Shown piece by piece: positions 6,551 to 14,631 of a stretch of 14,802 bases of DNA. Made by a program: the position numbers and the translations under genes. How positions within the stretch are numbered: the stretch's first letter is position 1; every line of letters begins with the position of its first letter. This stretch comes from JBLIKP01 sp047635375 (GTDB lineage Bacteria; Bacteroidota; Bacteroidia; Sphingobacteriales; Sphingobacteriaceae), in assembly GCA_047635375.1 (NCBI GenBank), contig JBLIKP010000061.1, positions 1-14,802 of the forward strand. The letters run 5' to 3'. A model generated the notes under the pieces. The model was given only the letters and a program-made list of their open reading frames with translations, ran no database searches and was not told the origin of the DNA.

Positions 6551-9490
6551 TTAATTTTTAATGATCCGTTGGGTTAACGTATTTCCATTTCCATCAGAAA
6601 CTGAGATTAAATAAACTCCAGCGTCTAAATCGCTCAACGTTAGTTGAGTTGATGTAATGTTATTTAGCATTTGGCTTTTTAGGATTCTTCCTGAAATATC
6701 CATGATAATTAAATTTCCACGTTCAATTGCATTTTCCAGCTTAACATTCAAATTACCATTAAATGGATTTGGGAAAAGGGAAAGCGAGTTATTGAAACCA
6801 ATTGTTTGGATTGAGGTATTGGTTTTAACCTCTCCAATCGTGCTCTTGGTGGTATTGGTTATCACTGGCTCATTGAAATCAAAGATAATGGATGCTGTAT
6901 TTTCAATCACGGTTTCCTCTGGTAGAGAAGCAACAGGTTTGATTGAATATTGAACATATCCATGAGATCCTGGCTCGTCAACATTACTGTCTGGAAGGAA
7001 TATGTCGTCAAATCCAAAGTTCACTAAACGACCTTCGATAACGCTGAATTCAACATCATGGCTACTACCTACAATCGTCAGGGTGGAGAAATCTAAATCT
7101 GTGTCGATTTCGTCTTCAATATTGATAAAAATTGCAGTGTCATTACCAGTATTTTGGAAGCGGATGGTGTAAAGTAATTCATCAGGGTTTAGTCCGATAT
7201 AGTTATTTTCACCCTTTCCTTCTGGGACCACTTGTTTGTCGTTAGGGTCATAAGACGCTCTAACTTGCTGAACTAATTTATGGCTGTTATTTGCAGGGTT
7301 AACATCATCAGTAATAGGAGTAACCTCAACTATAGAAACCAAAGAGTCTTCGAAAGTCGCATTAAGTTTAACTTTTCCGTTTACTTGGAAATAAAGATGT
7401 CCGCCTGGAACTAAATCAAGGAAATCCCAAGTGATAACCCGAGCGGATGTATCATGTGTAGCCCAAGTAGGATTAGAACTCGACACCTCGATTAACTCAT
7501 CGTAAGCAAAAGTAACCGTTCCGTTCATCGCTTCAGAGCCAATGTTTCTCACATTAATCCCATAGTAGGTTTCAAACCCTGGTCTAGTTCGGCCAAAGCC
7601 AGTAACTTTAACACTAAGGTCTTTTATGCTATCAGGTCTGGTTAAACCAAAGAAATATGGGCCGTAATGCTTTCCTGAGCCATCTGTTTGAAAATCGTAG
7701 GTCCCGTTATTCGTTGCAGGTTCCGTGATAGTCCAATTTGAAGGAAGCGTAACTTTTAAATTATGATTCCCTGTGTCCTTAAATGTCATGAAATAAGAAC
7801 CCCCTTCTTGGGTGTTTCTATGGATATCGTCTGGGGTTAATGATACCAATATATCATCAAGTCCATTTTCCATTGAGTCTCTCTTTCCATTTCCATTAGC
7901 ATCAAAATAAACTATGCCGAAAAGGGTTTCCTTTTTTTCTCGTTGTCCTACTTCCGCACAACTCGTGCTGGTGCATGAGTCGTTTCCAGTTATGGTAAGG
8001 CAAACGAAAATTGAACTATCAGGGGTATTTAATATTTTAATTGGATTTTGTTCTGTACTCTTTGTTCCATCATTAAAGTCCCAAAACCATGAGGTTGCGT
8101 TCTGTGATTTATCCACGAAAAATAGTGTATCACCCTTCATTTCATAGGAGAAATGCGACATACAGTTGTTATTCGTGGTGTCATTTGAAACAAAAATTAA
8201 ATGTTGTGCAGTATCAGAACATTGCATGCTGTCGCCGAAAATGGTTAGCGTCACCATGTATTCTCCAGATTCACCGTAGGTGTGCACTGGGTTTTGGGTG
8301 GCGCTTGTGTTTCCATCACCAAAGTTCCAATTCCAAGTGGAAGCATTCAATGAGTGGTCTAAAAATGCAGTCGTTAAACCTTGAACTTTCGTTTCGAACT
8401 TTGCTCTACACGCTGAGGTGTCGATATCCACAAATACAACTTTGCATAGGGTGTCTGAACAATCAGCTGTAGTAACAATTAAACAAACATTGTATTCACC
8501 TGAGTTTGCATATTGGTGGTTTGGTGCTGGTCCTGAACCTGAGGTTGAATCCCCAAAGTTCCAGCTGTAACTCGCAGAATCTTCCCTATGGTTAGAAAAG
8601 AAAAATACGTTTCCTTCTCCGTTGGATTCAAAACCGAAGTTTGCAGAACACTGATTTGAGGTAGTATCTTCAAACACAAAAATAATTCGGTTGGCAGTAT
8701 CCGAACATCCGGTAGAGTCGTTTATAGTTAATGTAACTACAAATTCTCCGTCATTTGGGTAGGTGTAAACTGGATTAGGCTCAAAAGATCCTGCACCATT
8801 ACCAAAATCCCAATTGTGGGATAGCCCTGATCCTCCAAAACTTTTGTCAAAGAAATTCACTGTTCGGCCATTTAATTCATGCTCAAATGCAGCAACACAT
8901 TCCTTTGTATTTGTATCGGCAATGCTTACAATTTTAGAAAGTGAGTCGAAGCAGTTAGAACTGTCAGAAATAATTAGCAAAACTTGATATTCACCAGGTC
9001 CATTGTAATTGTGAACGGGGTCCTTCTCTGTGCTTTGTCCGCCATCACCAAAATGCCATTCAAAAATATGGCCTCCGGAGGAATGGTTTGAAAATGTCGC
9101 TTGATTTTCAAGGACTTCAAAATTGAAATTCGCTATACAAGCAGGTTGAGTTGTGTCGGCAATTACGTTGATTCTTAAAATTGCAGTATCGCAAGAAAAA
9201 GAATCACAAATCATATAGGTTAAGGAATCAGCACCTTCGTAATTGAATTCAGGTTCATATTGAATTAAATCCCTTGAAAGCACCAAGGCGAAACCATTTT
9301 TAGGACCGTTTGAAATACTTAAACTGTAAAAATTGGAATCTGGGATAAAGTCATTTGCGGTGACTTTTACATCAACAGAGCCATTCTTGTCGCAAATGTC
9401 ATGGTCGTCAATTGCTGAAATCGTTCCTTGGCTAAATGCCGCTGAAATTCCAATAAAGGTTAATAAAACTGTGAAAATAGATTTTTGCAT
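6551..9490 (-). CDS. Secreted multi-PKD surface protein with T9SS sorting domain
   Basis: This 979-residue exported protein has a signal peptide at 1-20 (MQKSIFTVLLTFIGISAAFS). An Ig/cadherin-like segment (22-110) follows, then five PKD repeats at about 118-191, 198-274, 281-356, 361-435 and 443-514. These carry the PKD core WxFGDG or a variant at 145-150, 227-232, 310-315, 388-393 and 470-475. Next is an SdrD-B-like segment (524-615) with calcium-loop sequence DANGNGKRDSMENGL (530-544), then a CARDB/DUF11-like region (620-745). A DUF7619-type module (747-880) opens with YDPNDK and ends IFDFNEPVITNT. The C-terminal type IX sorting domain spans 903-979, with FPNP (906-909), GNLIIMDISGRI and the DAGVYLISV motif. 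Each PKD repeat begins with a cysteine and has a second one about 60 residues later. It is likely secreted through the outer membrane and cell-attached, with an adhesion or matrix role inferred. It is monocistronic, ending at the shared terminator. Confidence 0.9.
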   Translation of the reverse strand: MQKSIFTVLLTFIGISAAFSQGTISAIDDHDICDKNGSVDVKVTANDFIPDSNFYSLSISNGPKNGFALVLSRDLIQYEPEFNYEGADSLTYMICDSFSCDTAILRINVIADTTQPACIANFNFEVLENQATFSNHSSGGHIFEWHFGDGGQSTEKDPVHNYNGPGEYQVLLIISDSSNCFDSLSKIVSIADTNTKECVAAFEHELNGRTVNFFDKSFGGSGLSHNWDFGNGAGSFEPNPVYTYPNDGEFVVTLTINDSTGCSDTANRIIFVFEDTTSNQCSANFGFESNGEGNVFFFSNHREDSASYSWNFGDSTSGSGPAPNHQYANSGEYNVCLIVTTADCSDTLCKVVFVDIDTSACRAKFETKVQGLTTAFLDHSLNASTWNWNFGDGNTSATQNPVHTYGESGEYMVTLTIFGDSMQCSDTAQHLIFVSNDTTNNNCMSHFSYEMKGDTLFFVDKSQNATSWFWDFNDGTKSTEQNPIKILNTPDSSIFVCLTITGNDSCTSTSCAEVGQREKKETLFGIVYFDANGNGKRDSMENGLDDILVSLTPDDIHRNTQEGGSYFMTFKDTGNHNLKVTLPSNWTITEPATNNGTYDFQTDGSGKHYGPYFFGLTRPDSIKDLSVKVTGFGRTRPGFETYYGINVRNIGSEAMNGTVTFAYDELIEVSSSNPTWATHDTSARVITWDFLDLVPGGHLYFQVNGKVKLNATFEDSLVSIVEVTPITDDVNPANNSHKLVQQVRASYDPNDKQVVPEGKGENNYIGLNPDELLYTIRFQNTGNDTAIFINIEDEIDTDLDFSTLTIVGSSHDVEFSVIEGRLVNFGFDDIFLPDSNVDEPGSHGYVQYSIKPVASLPEETVIENTASIIFDFNEPVITNTTKSTIGEVKTNTSIQTIGFNNSLSLFPNPFNGNLNVKLENAIERGNLIIMDISGRILKSQMLNNITSTQLTLSDLDAGVYLISVSDGNGNTLTQRIIKN

Positions 9491-9520
9491 GATAGTTGGG
9501 TTTGGTTATGTTATTGTGAC

Positions 9521-9528
9521 CAAATTTT
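9521..9528 (-). promoter_or_regulatory. Weak -7-like box for the PKD protein gene
   Basis: On the minus strand AAAATTTG matches TAnnTTTG except for the first base. It lies about 30 bases before the ATG at 9490-9488. No convincing -33 TTG is visible. Confidence 0.25.
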
Positions 9529-9590
9529 TTTAATGAGGTTGCACTAAAATGCTAAAAGTACTCATAATTCTATTTGTATTCCCTTATTTA

Positions 9591-9857
9591 TTAAGGATTT
9601 AAATAAGTTTTAAGGGAAGTAACATAGTCTTCAAAAGCTTGAATTCCAACTGGGGTTATTGTACATTCTGAATGCTGATAGTTGTTTTTAAACGATTTAT
9701 TAACCGTCAAATAATCGGCTTTAGCCAGCTTTTGAACCTGAACACTCAAGTTTCCCGCAGTGTATTCAGTTTTCTCTTTTATATAATTGAAATCGGCGGT
9801 TTTTCTGGAAATCAAGACCGACATAATTGCAAGTCTAATTTGAGAAAACCACTGCAA
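9591..9857 (-). CDS. Winged-helix transcriptional regulator (HTH_34-type)
   Basis: A small DNA-binding protein of 88 residues. The pattern IRLAIMSVL, DFNYIKEKTEYTAGNLSVQV, LAKADYLTVNKSF and TITPVGIQAFEDYV matches the short MarR/ArsR-like winged-helix family (PF13601 type). The recognition helix is around TAGNLSVQVQKL and the wing around KNNYQHSECTI. No ATG is available at the expected N-terminus: the frame opens after a TGA and the first start codon is TTG at 9857-9855. The next is ATG at codon 12, which would cut into helix 1, so TTG is preferred. It is divergent from the GH113 gene and downstream of nothing on its strand, so it may regulate that neighbour or itself. That is only a positional inference. 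Confidence in family is good, in the start only moderate. Confidence 0.8.
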   Translation of the reverse strand: MQWFSQIRLAIMSVLISRKTADFNYIKEKTEYTAGNLSVQVQKLAKADYLTVNKSFKNNYQHSECTITPVGIQAFEDYVTSLKTYLNP

Positions 9858-9945
9858 TTGAACCCTATCTCAGCAAATAAAGTAGTTTATGTTTAAATTA
9901 AAATTAGTTACAAATCTTCTTCAACAAGAAATCGTATTTTTAGCC

Positions 9946-10944
9946 ATGTCCAGAATAGCAATTCTTTTTATTAGTGCGCTCCTTTTGCAGTCATGCAACG
10001 GTTTTTCACAAAAAATCAATGGGGTGAATTTTGAAGCACCACCAAAGGAAATTGATGATTCATGGACCCAAGGCATCAAAGAAGTCAATGGAAACTTTGT
10101 ATCGATCGTCCCCTTTGGTTTTTCACGGGCAGGGTCGACCTCGCTTGGATTTGATTATCCTCGCCAGTGGTGGGGTGAGTCGGTTGAGGGGTCGATGGAA
10201 ACTGTTAGAATGGCAAAGAAAGCCGGAATGGGAGTGATGCTTAAACCTCATGTGTGGATTGGTGGTGGTGTTTGGGTAGGTGATTTTAATCTTGATTCAC
10301 CAGAAGATTGGGAAAGCTGGGAAGCCGACTATTCTAAATATATCTTAACCTACGCCAATGAAGCCCAAAAGGAAAATGTAGAAATCCTTTGCATAGGAAC
10401 AGAATTGAAAACTTCTGTTAGAGAGCGTCCGCAATATTGGCTATCCTTGATAAACGAGGTTCGTGCTGTTTACGACGGAAAACTTACCTATTGCTCCAAT
10501 TGGGATAATGTAAATAATATTCCATTTTGGAAGGAGTTGGATTACATAGGTATCTCGGCGTATTATCCGCTTTCTGAATTAGATACACCCTCCATAAATA
10601 TTTTAGAGAAGGCTTGGGAGCCGATAAAAAGTGAAATGAAATCCTTTTCAGAAAAAATCGGGAGAAAAGTCCTTTTCACTGAGTACGGTTACCGCTCGGT
10701 TAATCCGCCAGCCTGGAAAAGTTGGAAGATTGAATATTCAAAATACGACGAATCCCACTTCAATTATGTGGGGCAGGTAAATGCTTATCAAGCGCTATTC
10801 TCCACTTTTTGGGATGAGCCTTGGATTGCAGGCGGATTCCTTTGGAAATGGTATTCACCAGGAAGACTTAAAGGCCCAAATTCAGATTGGACCCCACAAA
10901 ATAAACCAGTGGAGAAAGTGATTAAGCTTTGGTATGGGAAATAA
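9946..10944 (+). CDS. Lipoprotein glycoside hydrolase, GH113-like (TIM barrel)
   Basis: A predicted cell-surface or periplasmic glycosidase of 332 residues. Starting at ATG 9946 gives a clear lipoprotein signal, MSRIAILFISALLLQSC, with C17 as lipidation site. An upstream in-frame ATG at 9889 would add 19 residues before the signal peptide and is disfavoured. The barrel begins with KINGVNFEAPP, followed by MAKKAGMGVMLKPHVW (89-104). Two glutamates sit at the canonical clan GH-A places: IGTELKT with E153 after strand 4 (acid/base) and LFTEYGYRS with E246 after strand 7 (nucleophile). DYIGISAYYPL lies between them and GGFLWKWYSP ends the barrel. This matches GH113-type proteins, whose characterised members are beta-mannanases; substrate here is unknown. 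Its stop codon directly abuts the uvrA stop on the other strand. Confidence 0.82.
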   Translation: MSRIAILFISALLLQSCNGFSQKINGVNFEAPPKEIDDSWTQGIKEVNGNFVSIVPFGFSRAGSTSLGFDYPRQWWGESVEGSMETVRMAKKAGMGVMLKPHVWIGGGVWVGDFNLDSPEDWESWEADYSKYILTYANEAQKENVEILCIGTELKTSVRERPQYWLSLINEVRAVYDGKLTYCSNWDNVNNIPFWKELDYIGISAYYPLSELDTPSINILEKAWEPIKSEMKSFSEKIGRKVLFTEYGYRSVNPPAWKSWKIEYSKYDESHFNYVGQVNAYQALFSTFWDEPWIAGGFLWKWYSPGRLKGPNSDWTPQNKPVEKVIKLWYGK

Positions 10945-13734
10945 CTATTTGAGTACGTTTTTAAGATGCTGCCCAGTAAACGAGTCCTCACATTTCGCCA
11001 AATCTTCTGGGGTCCCTTCAAATAGTACTTTTCCGCCTTTTTCTCCGCCTTCTGGACCTAGATCAATTACCCAATCCACTGACTTAATCACCTCCATATT
11101 ATGTTCGATAACTAATATAGAATGACCAGCTTCAACTAGTGCGTTAAAAGCCGCCATAAGCTTATTTATGTCGTGAAAGTGAAGACCTGTAGTTGGTTCA
11201 TCAAAAATGAACAGAGTATGATGTTGGTTTGAGCCTTTGCTTAAGAATGAAGCAAGTTTTATTCTTTGTGCTTCACCGCCACTTAAGGTGTTTGAGCTTT
11301 GTCCTAATTTTACATAGCCCAATCCTACATCGGCCAATGGCTTAAGTTTGGCTAAAATTTTCTTTTCGTCGACGAAGAATTCTAAAGCGTCGTCAATGGT
11401 TAGCTCAAGAATGTCGAAAATTGATTTTTCTTTGTATTGCACTTCAAGAACTTCGGCCTTAAATCTCGCTCCTTTGCAACTTTCGCAGGTTAGGTATAGG
11501 TCGGCAAGGAATTGCATTTCGATTTTCACCATTCCTTCGCCTTGGCAAGTTTCACAACGTCCGCCTTCTACGTTGAAAGAGAAGTGAGAGGGCTTGAATC
11601 CTCTTATATTACTTAATTGCTGATCGCTAAAAAGTGCGCGGATTTCATCGTAGGCTTTAACATAGGTCACAGGATTTGAGCGTGAACTCTTTCCGATAGG
11701 GTTTTGGTCTACCAATTCAATCTGCTTCACGGAATTCAGGTCACCCTCAATGGTGGTGAATTTACCCGGTTTCCCGCCGTTTTGGTCGATTTCACGTTTT
11801 AAGGCAGGGAAAAGAATCTTTTTAACTAAAGTGGTTTTCCCTGATCCACTAACTCCGGTAACTGCCGTTATCCCATGTAGTGGAAACGAAGCGTTAACAT
11901 TCTGAAGATTATTTTCTCTTGCCCCGGTGATTATGATTTTATCACTTAATTGCCTGCGGCGAGCTGGGATTTCTATAGATTTTTTTCCGGATAGGTATTG
12001 ACCCGTTAATGAGTTTTCGTCTTTTAAAATCTCCTCATACGTTCCAGAGAAAACTACATTCCCCCCATGAGAACCAGCCATTGGGCCAATATCCACAAGG
12101 AAGTCAGAAGATTTCATAACCTCTTCCTCATGCTCAACAACGATAACAGTATTCCCTAATTTTTTCAACGACTGAAGTACTTTGACCAGTCGCTTGGTGT
12201 CTCTAGGATGTAAACCAATACTTGGTTCATCTAAAATATAAATGGAACCAACCAGACTGCTACCTAACGCATTTGCGAGGTTAATCCTTTGTGATTCCCC
12301 ACCTGAAAGTGTACTTGATAATCGGTTTAGGGTTAGGTACTCAAGACCTACATCCAAAAGAAATTGAATTCGCGCGTGGACTTCTTGTAAAATTCTTCCT
12401 GATATTTTTTGATCGGCTTCGTTAAAAGTGAACGTCGACACTTCTGCTTTAAGCTTATGCAAAGGAAGCAACAAAAGCTGCTGAATTGACCTGTCGTTTA
12501 CCTTAACAAAGGAGGCATCTTTTCTTAAACGAGTTCCTTTACAATCGTGGCATTTTGTTTTTCCGCGGTAACGCGCTAACATAACGCGATATTGAATTTT
12601 ATAGGATTGCTCTTCAAGTTCCTTGAAGAAATCATTTATTCCTTGGAAATATTTATTTCCCGTCCATAGTAAATCAACTTCTTCCTCAGTAAGGTCATTG
12701 TATGACCTATGGATTGGAAAATCGAACTTGGAAGAATTGCCGACAATTTTTTCAAGCCAGTTGCCCATTTTTTCTCCGCGCCAGCACATAACAGCACCTT
12801 CGAAAAGGGATTTTGATTTATCGGGAACAACCAAATCTTCATCAATTCCAATCACTGATCCAAAACCCTCACAGGTAGGACAGGCACCAAATGGATTATT
12901 GAAACTAAAGAAATTTAGTGACGGCTTTTCGAATTCCATTCCGTCGAGCTCAAATCTATTGCTGAAATAATGGGTTTCTCCGCCTGGAATGTTTATTAAA
13001 CAGGTTTTGTCTCCTTCAAAAAATGCCGTCCCTACAGAGTCGGCGAGGCGGGACGTGAACTCCTCCTCATCCTTTACGGTAAGACGGTCGATTATGATTT
13101 TGATTTCAAATGACGTCCCTTTTAACTGCTTAGGGTCTTGAATAAGGTCGTCAATTTTATAAACTACATTTTCAATTTCTAAACGTTGAAATCCTTTTTG
13201 CAGAAGGAGCTCTATAGTTTTCTTTAACGATTTGGCACTCACCTTTTGGATAGGGGAGAGTACCATGAATTTAGTGTCCTGTGGTAAGCTTGAGCAGAAG
13301 TTTACTACATCGGTTATGGTATGTCTTTTTACTATTTCCCCAGAAATTGGGCTATATGTTTTTCCTACTCTTGCGAAAAGCAATTTTAGGTAATCGTAAA
13401 TTTCGGTGGTGGTCCCTACGGTTGACCGAGGGTTGGTGGTGTTTACCTTTTGTTCAATGGCAATGGCTGGTGCAATTCCTTTTATGTAATCGACCTCAGG
13501 CTTCTGCATTCTGTCGAGAAACTGCTGGGCGTAACTGCTTAGGCTTTCGACATAGCGACGTTGACCCTCTGCAAAAAGAGTGTCAAAGGCAAGGCTTGAC
13601 TTTCCTGAGCCTGAAAGTCCGGTGATGACAATAAGTTTATTTTTAGGGATAGCTAAATCGATATTCTTAAGGTTGTGCACCTTAGCTCCTTTTAATAGAA
13701 TATATTCCTTTGGACTTAACTCGTCAATTTGCAT
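10945..13734 (-). CDS. uvrA: Excinuclease ABC subunit UvrA
   Basis: DNA damage recognition ATPase of nucleotide excision repair. It has 929 residues from ATG 13734-13732. A TTG 60 bases upstream would add 20 basic residues not expected in the family. ABC half 1 carries Walker A GLSGSGKS (39-46), signature LSGGESQ (476-482) and Walker B with LDEP (501-504). ABC half 2 carries Walker A GVSGSGKT (627-634), signature LSGGEAQ (817-823) and FDEP (844-847). The C-terminal zinc module is intact (C727, C730, C750, C753). Of the N-terminal cysteines, C285/C288 (ACPTCEGFG) and C395/C398 (KCHDCKGTRLR) are present. The usual preceding CxxC before the FSFNNP motif is replaced by HYFSNRFELDG (255-265). This change looks familiar from other Bacteroidota UvrA sequences. 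The gene is divergent from the sigma-factor gene and convergent with GH113. Confidence 0.95.
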   Translation of the reverse strand: MQIDELSPKEYILLKGAKVHNLKNIDLAIPKNKLIVITGLSGSGKSSLAFDTLFAEGQRRYVESLSSYAQQFLDRMQKPEVDYIKGIAPAIAIEQKVNTTNPRSTVGTTTEIYDYLKLLFARVGKTYSPISGEIVKRHTITDVVNFCSSLPQDTKFMVLSPIQKVSAKSLKKTIELLLQKGFQRLEIENVVYKIDDLIQDPKQLKGTSFEIKIIIDRLTVKDEEEFTSRLADSVGTAFFEGDKTCLINIPGGETHYFSNRFELDGMEFEKPSLNFFSFNNPFGACPTCEGFGSVIGIDEDLVVPDKSKSLFEGAVMCWRGEKMGNWLEKIVGNSSKFDFPIHRSYNDLTEEEVDLLWTGNKYFQGINDFFKELEEQSYKIQYRVMLARYRGKTKCHDCKGTRLRKDASFVKVNDRSIQQLLLLPLHKLKAEVSTFTFNEADQKISGRILQEVHARIQFLLDVGLEYLTLNRLSSTLSGGESQRINLANALGSSLVGSIYILDEPSIGLHPRDTKRLVKVLQSLKKLGNTVIVVEHEEEVMKSSDFLVDIGPMAGSHGGNVVFSGTYEEILKDENSLTGQYLSGKKSIEIPARRRQLSDKIIITGARENNLQNVNASFPLHGITAVTGVSGSGKTTLVKKILFPALKREIDQNGGKPGKFTTIEGDLNSVKQIELVDQNPIGKSSRSNPVTYVKAYDEIRALFSDQQLSNIRGFKPSHFSFNVEGGRCETCQGEGMVKIEMQFLADLYLTCESCKGARFKAEVLEVQYKEKSIFDILELTIDDALEFFVDEKKILAKLKPLADVGLGYVKLGQSSNTLSGGEAQRIKLASFLSKGSNQHHTLFIFDEPTTGLHFHDINKLMAAFNALVEAGHSILVIEHNMEVIKSVDWVIDLGPEGGEKGGKVLFEGTPEDLAKCEDSFTGQHLKNVLK

Positions 13735-13829
13735 TCGTCGAACTTTTTTTATGTTATTTACGTAAATAATAGTGTCTCGTCTACGCGATGACAAATTTCG
13801 TCTTTTTGAAGCGATTTAACGTGATTTAG

Positions 13830-13858
13830 TTTGTAATTAAAAAAAAATGCTAAATTTG
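13830..13858 (+). promoter_or_regulatory. Bacteroidota-type promoter of the sigma-factor gene
   Basis: A TTTG -33 box (13830-13833), a 17-base spacer and an exact TAnnTTTG -7 box (TAAATTTG, 13851-13858) are present. This agrees with the TTG-N17-23-TAnnTTTG pattern described for flavobacteria. Transcription is expected to begin near 13864, about 110 bases before the ATG at 13975. Confidence 0.6.
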
Positions 13859-13871
13859 TTTTCACCGTAGG

Positions 13872-13883
13872 CATAACGCCATC
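13872..13883 (+). repeat. 12-bp inverted repeat, left copy
   Basis: CATAACGCCATC is the exact reverse complement of GATGGCGTTATG at 14592-14603. It lies in the predicted 5' leader of the sigma gene, about 8 bases after the expected transcription start. Confidence 0.6.
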
Positions 13884-13974
13884 GGATTTCATACACTCAT
13901 AAAAAAGAATATACAGCCTATAGATAGCAACTCTACACTAATTAAATTTTTTATTTAACTTAAATTGGAGCATT

Positions 13975-14562
13975 ATGAATCCCCAATTAATTAGTGATCA
14001 AGAGTTGGTTAAACAGTATATTTCTGGACAAAATCAACCTCTTTCCGAATTATTGCAACGCCACAAGCAACGTGTGTTTACTAGCATTTATATGCTCGTG
14101 AAAAACCGTGAGCTTGCCGAAGATCTATTTCAAGATACATTTGTAAAAGTAATTAAGACCTTGCGCTCTGGGCGCTATAATGAGGAGGGTAAATTCCTTC
14201 CTTGGGTTTTAAGAATAGCACATAACCTTACGATTGATTATTTCCGTAAAGAGAACCGTGCCCCTTTTATAAATATGCCTGAGGAATTTGATCTCTTCGA
14301 GATTTTAAAAATTCATGACGAAAATGCGGAAACACGCATGATTAAGAATGAATCCCACGACAAGCTACGCCGTCTTATCGACAGGCTTCCTAGAGAGCAG
14401 AAAGAGGTTTTGGTGATGAGACATTACCAAGATCTAAGCTTCAAGGAGATTTCCGAAATCACAGAAGTAAGTATAAACACGGCATTAGGCCGTATGAGAT
14501 ATGCGCTAAACAATCTGCGAAAGCTGTTTGAAGAGAGTGGTGAAGTGGTTCCTGTAAAATAA
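13975..14562 (+). CDS. ECF-like sigma-70 family RNA polymerase sigma factor
   Basis: A 195-residue two-domain sigma factor. Region 2 (about 22-95) contains LVKNRELAEDLFQDTFVKVI (-10 recognition and core binding), followed by the run GRYNEEGKFLPWVLRIAHNL and IDYFRK. The linker is acidic (about 97-130). Region 4 (about 132-185) contains the family signature RLPREQKEVLVMRHYQDLSF and a helix-turn-helix KEISEITEVSINTALGRMRY. Start ATG 13975 has a weak GGAG nearby (13967-13970, spacing 4). The GRYNEEGKFLPW segment is characteristic of a sigma factor widely conserved in Bacteroidota rather than of SigW or the iron-linked FecI type; this is from memory. The gene is preceded by its own promoter and followed after 69 bases by a small gene that may encode its regulator. 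Confidence 0.92.
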   Translation: MNPQLISDQELVKQYISGQNQPLSELLQRHKQRVFTSIYMLVKNRELAEDLFQDTFVKVIKTLRSGRYNEEGKFLPWVLRIAHNLTIDYFRKENRAPFINMPEEFDLFEILKIHDENAETRMIKNESHDKLRRLIDRLPREQKEVLVMRHYQDLSFKEISEITEVSINTALGRMRYALNNLRKLFEESGEVVPVK

Positions 14563-14591
14563 TTCAGTATCCATAAAATAAATTTTCAGGA

Positions 14592-14603
14592 GATGGCGTT
14601 ATG
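14592..14603 (+). repeat. 12-bp inverted repeat, right copy
   Basis: GATGGCGTTATG, exact reverse complement of 13872-13883, lies 29 bases after the sigma stop codon and 28 bases before the next ATG (14632). It is directly preceded by CAGGA. Confidence 0.6.
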
Positions 14604-14631
14604 TTATCATTAGTTTTATCACATAAAGCCT

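Larger units (their letters stand above)
13735..13974. other. Divergent intergenic region uvrA / sigma factor
   Basis: This 240-base AT-rich region is the largest gene-free stretch. It holds a good promoter for the sigma gene, one copy of a 12-bp inverted repeat (13872-13883) and a leader of about 110 nt. On the minus strand the only -7-like match is GAAATTTG (13794-13801), 7 of 8 consistent with consensus, about 60 bases before the uvrA ATG. No LexA-type or other operator was recognised. Confidence 0.6.

Noticed and set aside
8089..8472. 127-codon open frame on the plus strand inside the PKD gene
   Set aside because: It lies wholly antisense to a well-supported coding region, has no family-like composition and no start context; a shadow frame. 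The same holds for the other opposite-strand frames within the PKD gene and uvrA.
13735..13794. 20-codon N-terminal extension of UvrA from a TTG
   Set aside because: The extra residues are basic and unlike UvrA N-termini; the ATG at 13734 gives the usual beginning a few residues before EYILLKGAKVHNLK.
14593..14613. Six-codon mini-ORF (ATG GCG TTA ... TAG) after a CAGGAG sequence in the sigma-downstream gap
   Set aside because: The Shine-Dalgarno-like bases touch the ATG with no spacing, so initiation is unlikely; the ATG belongs to the inverted repeat.
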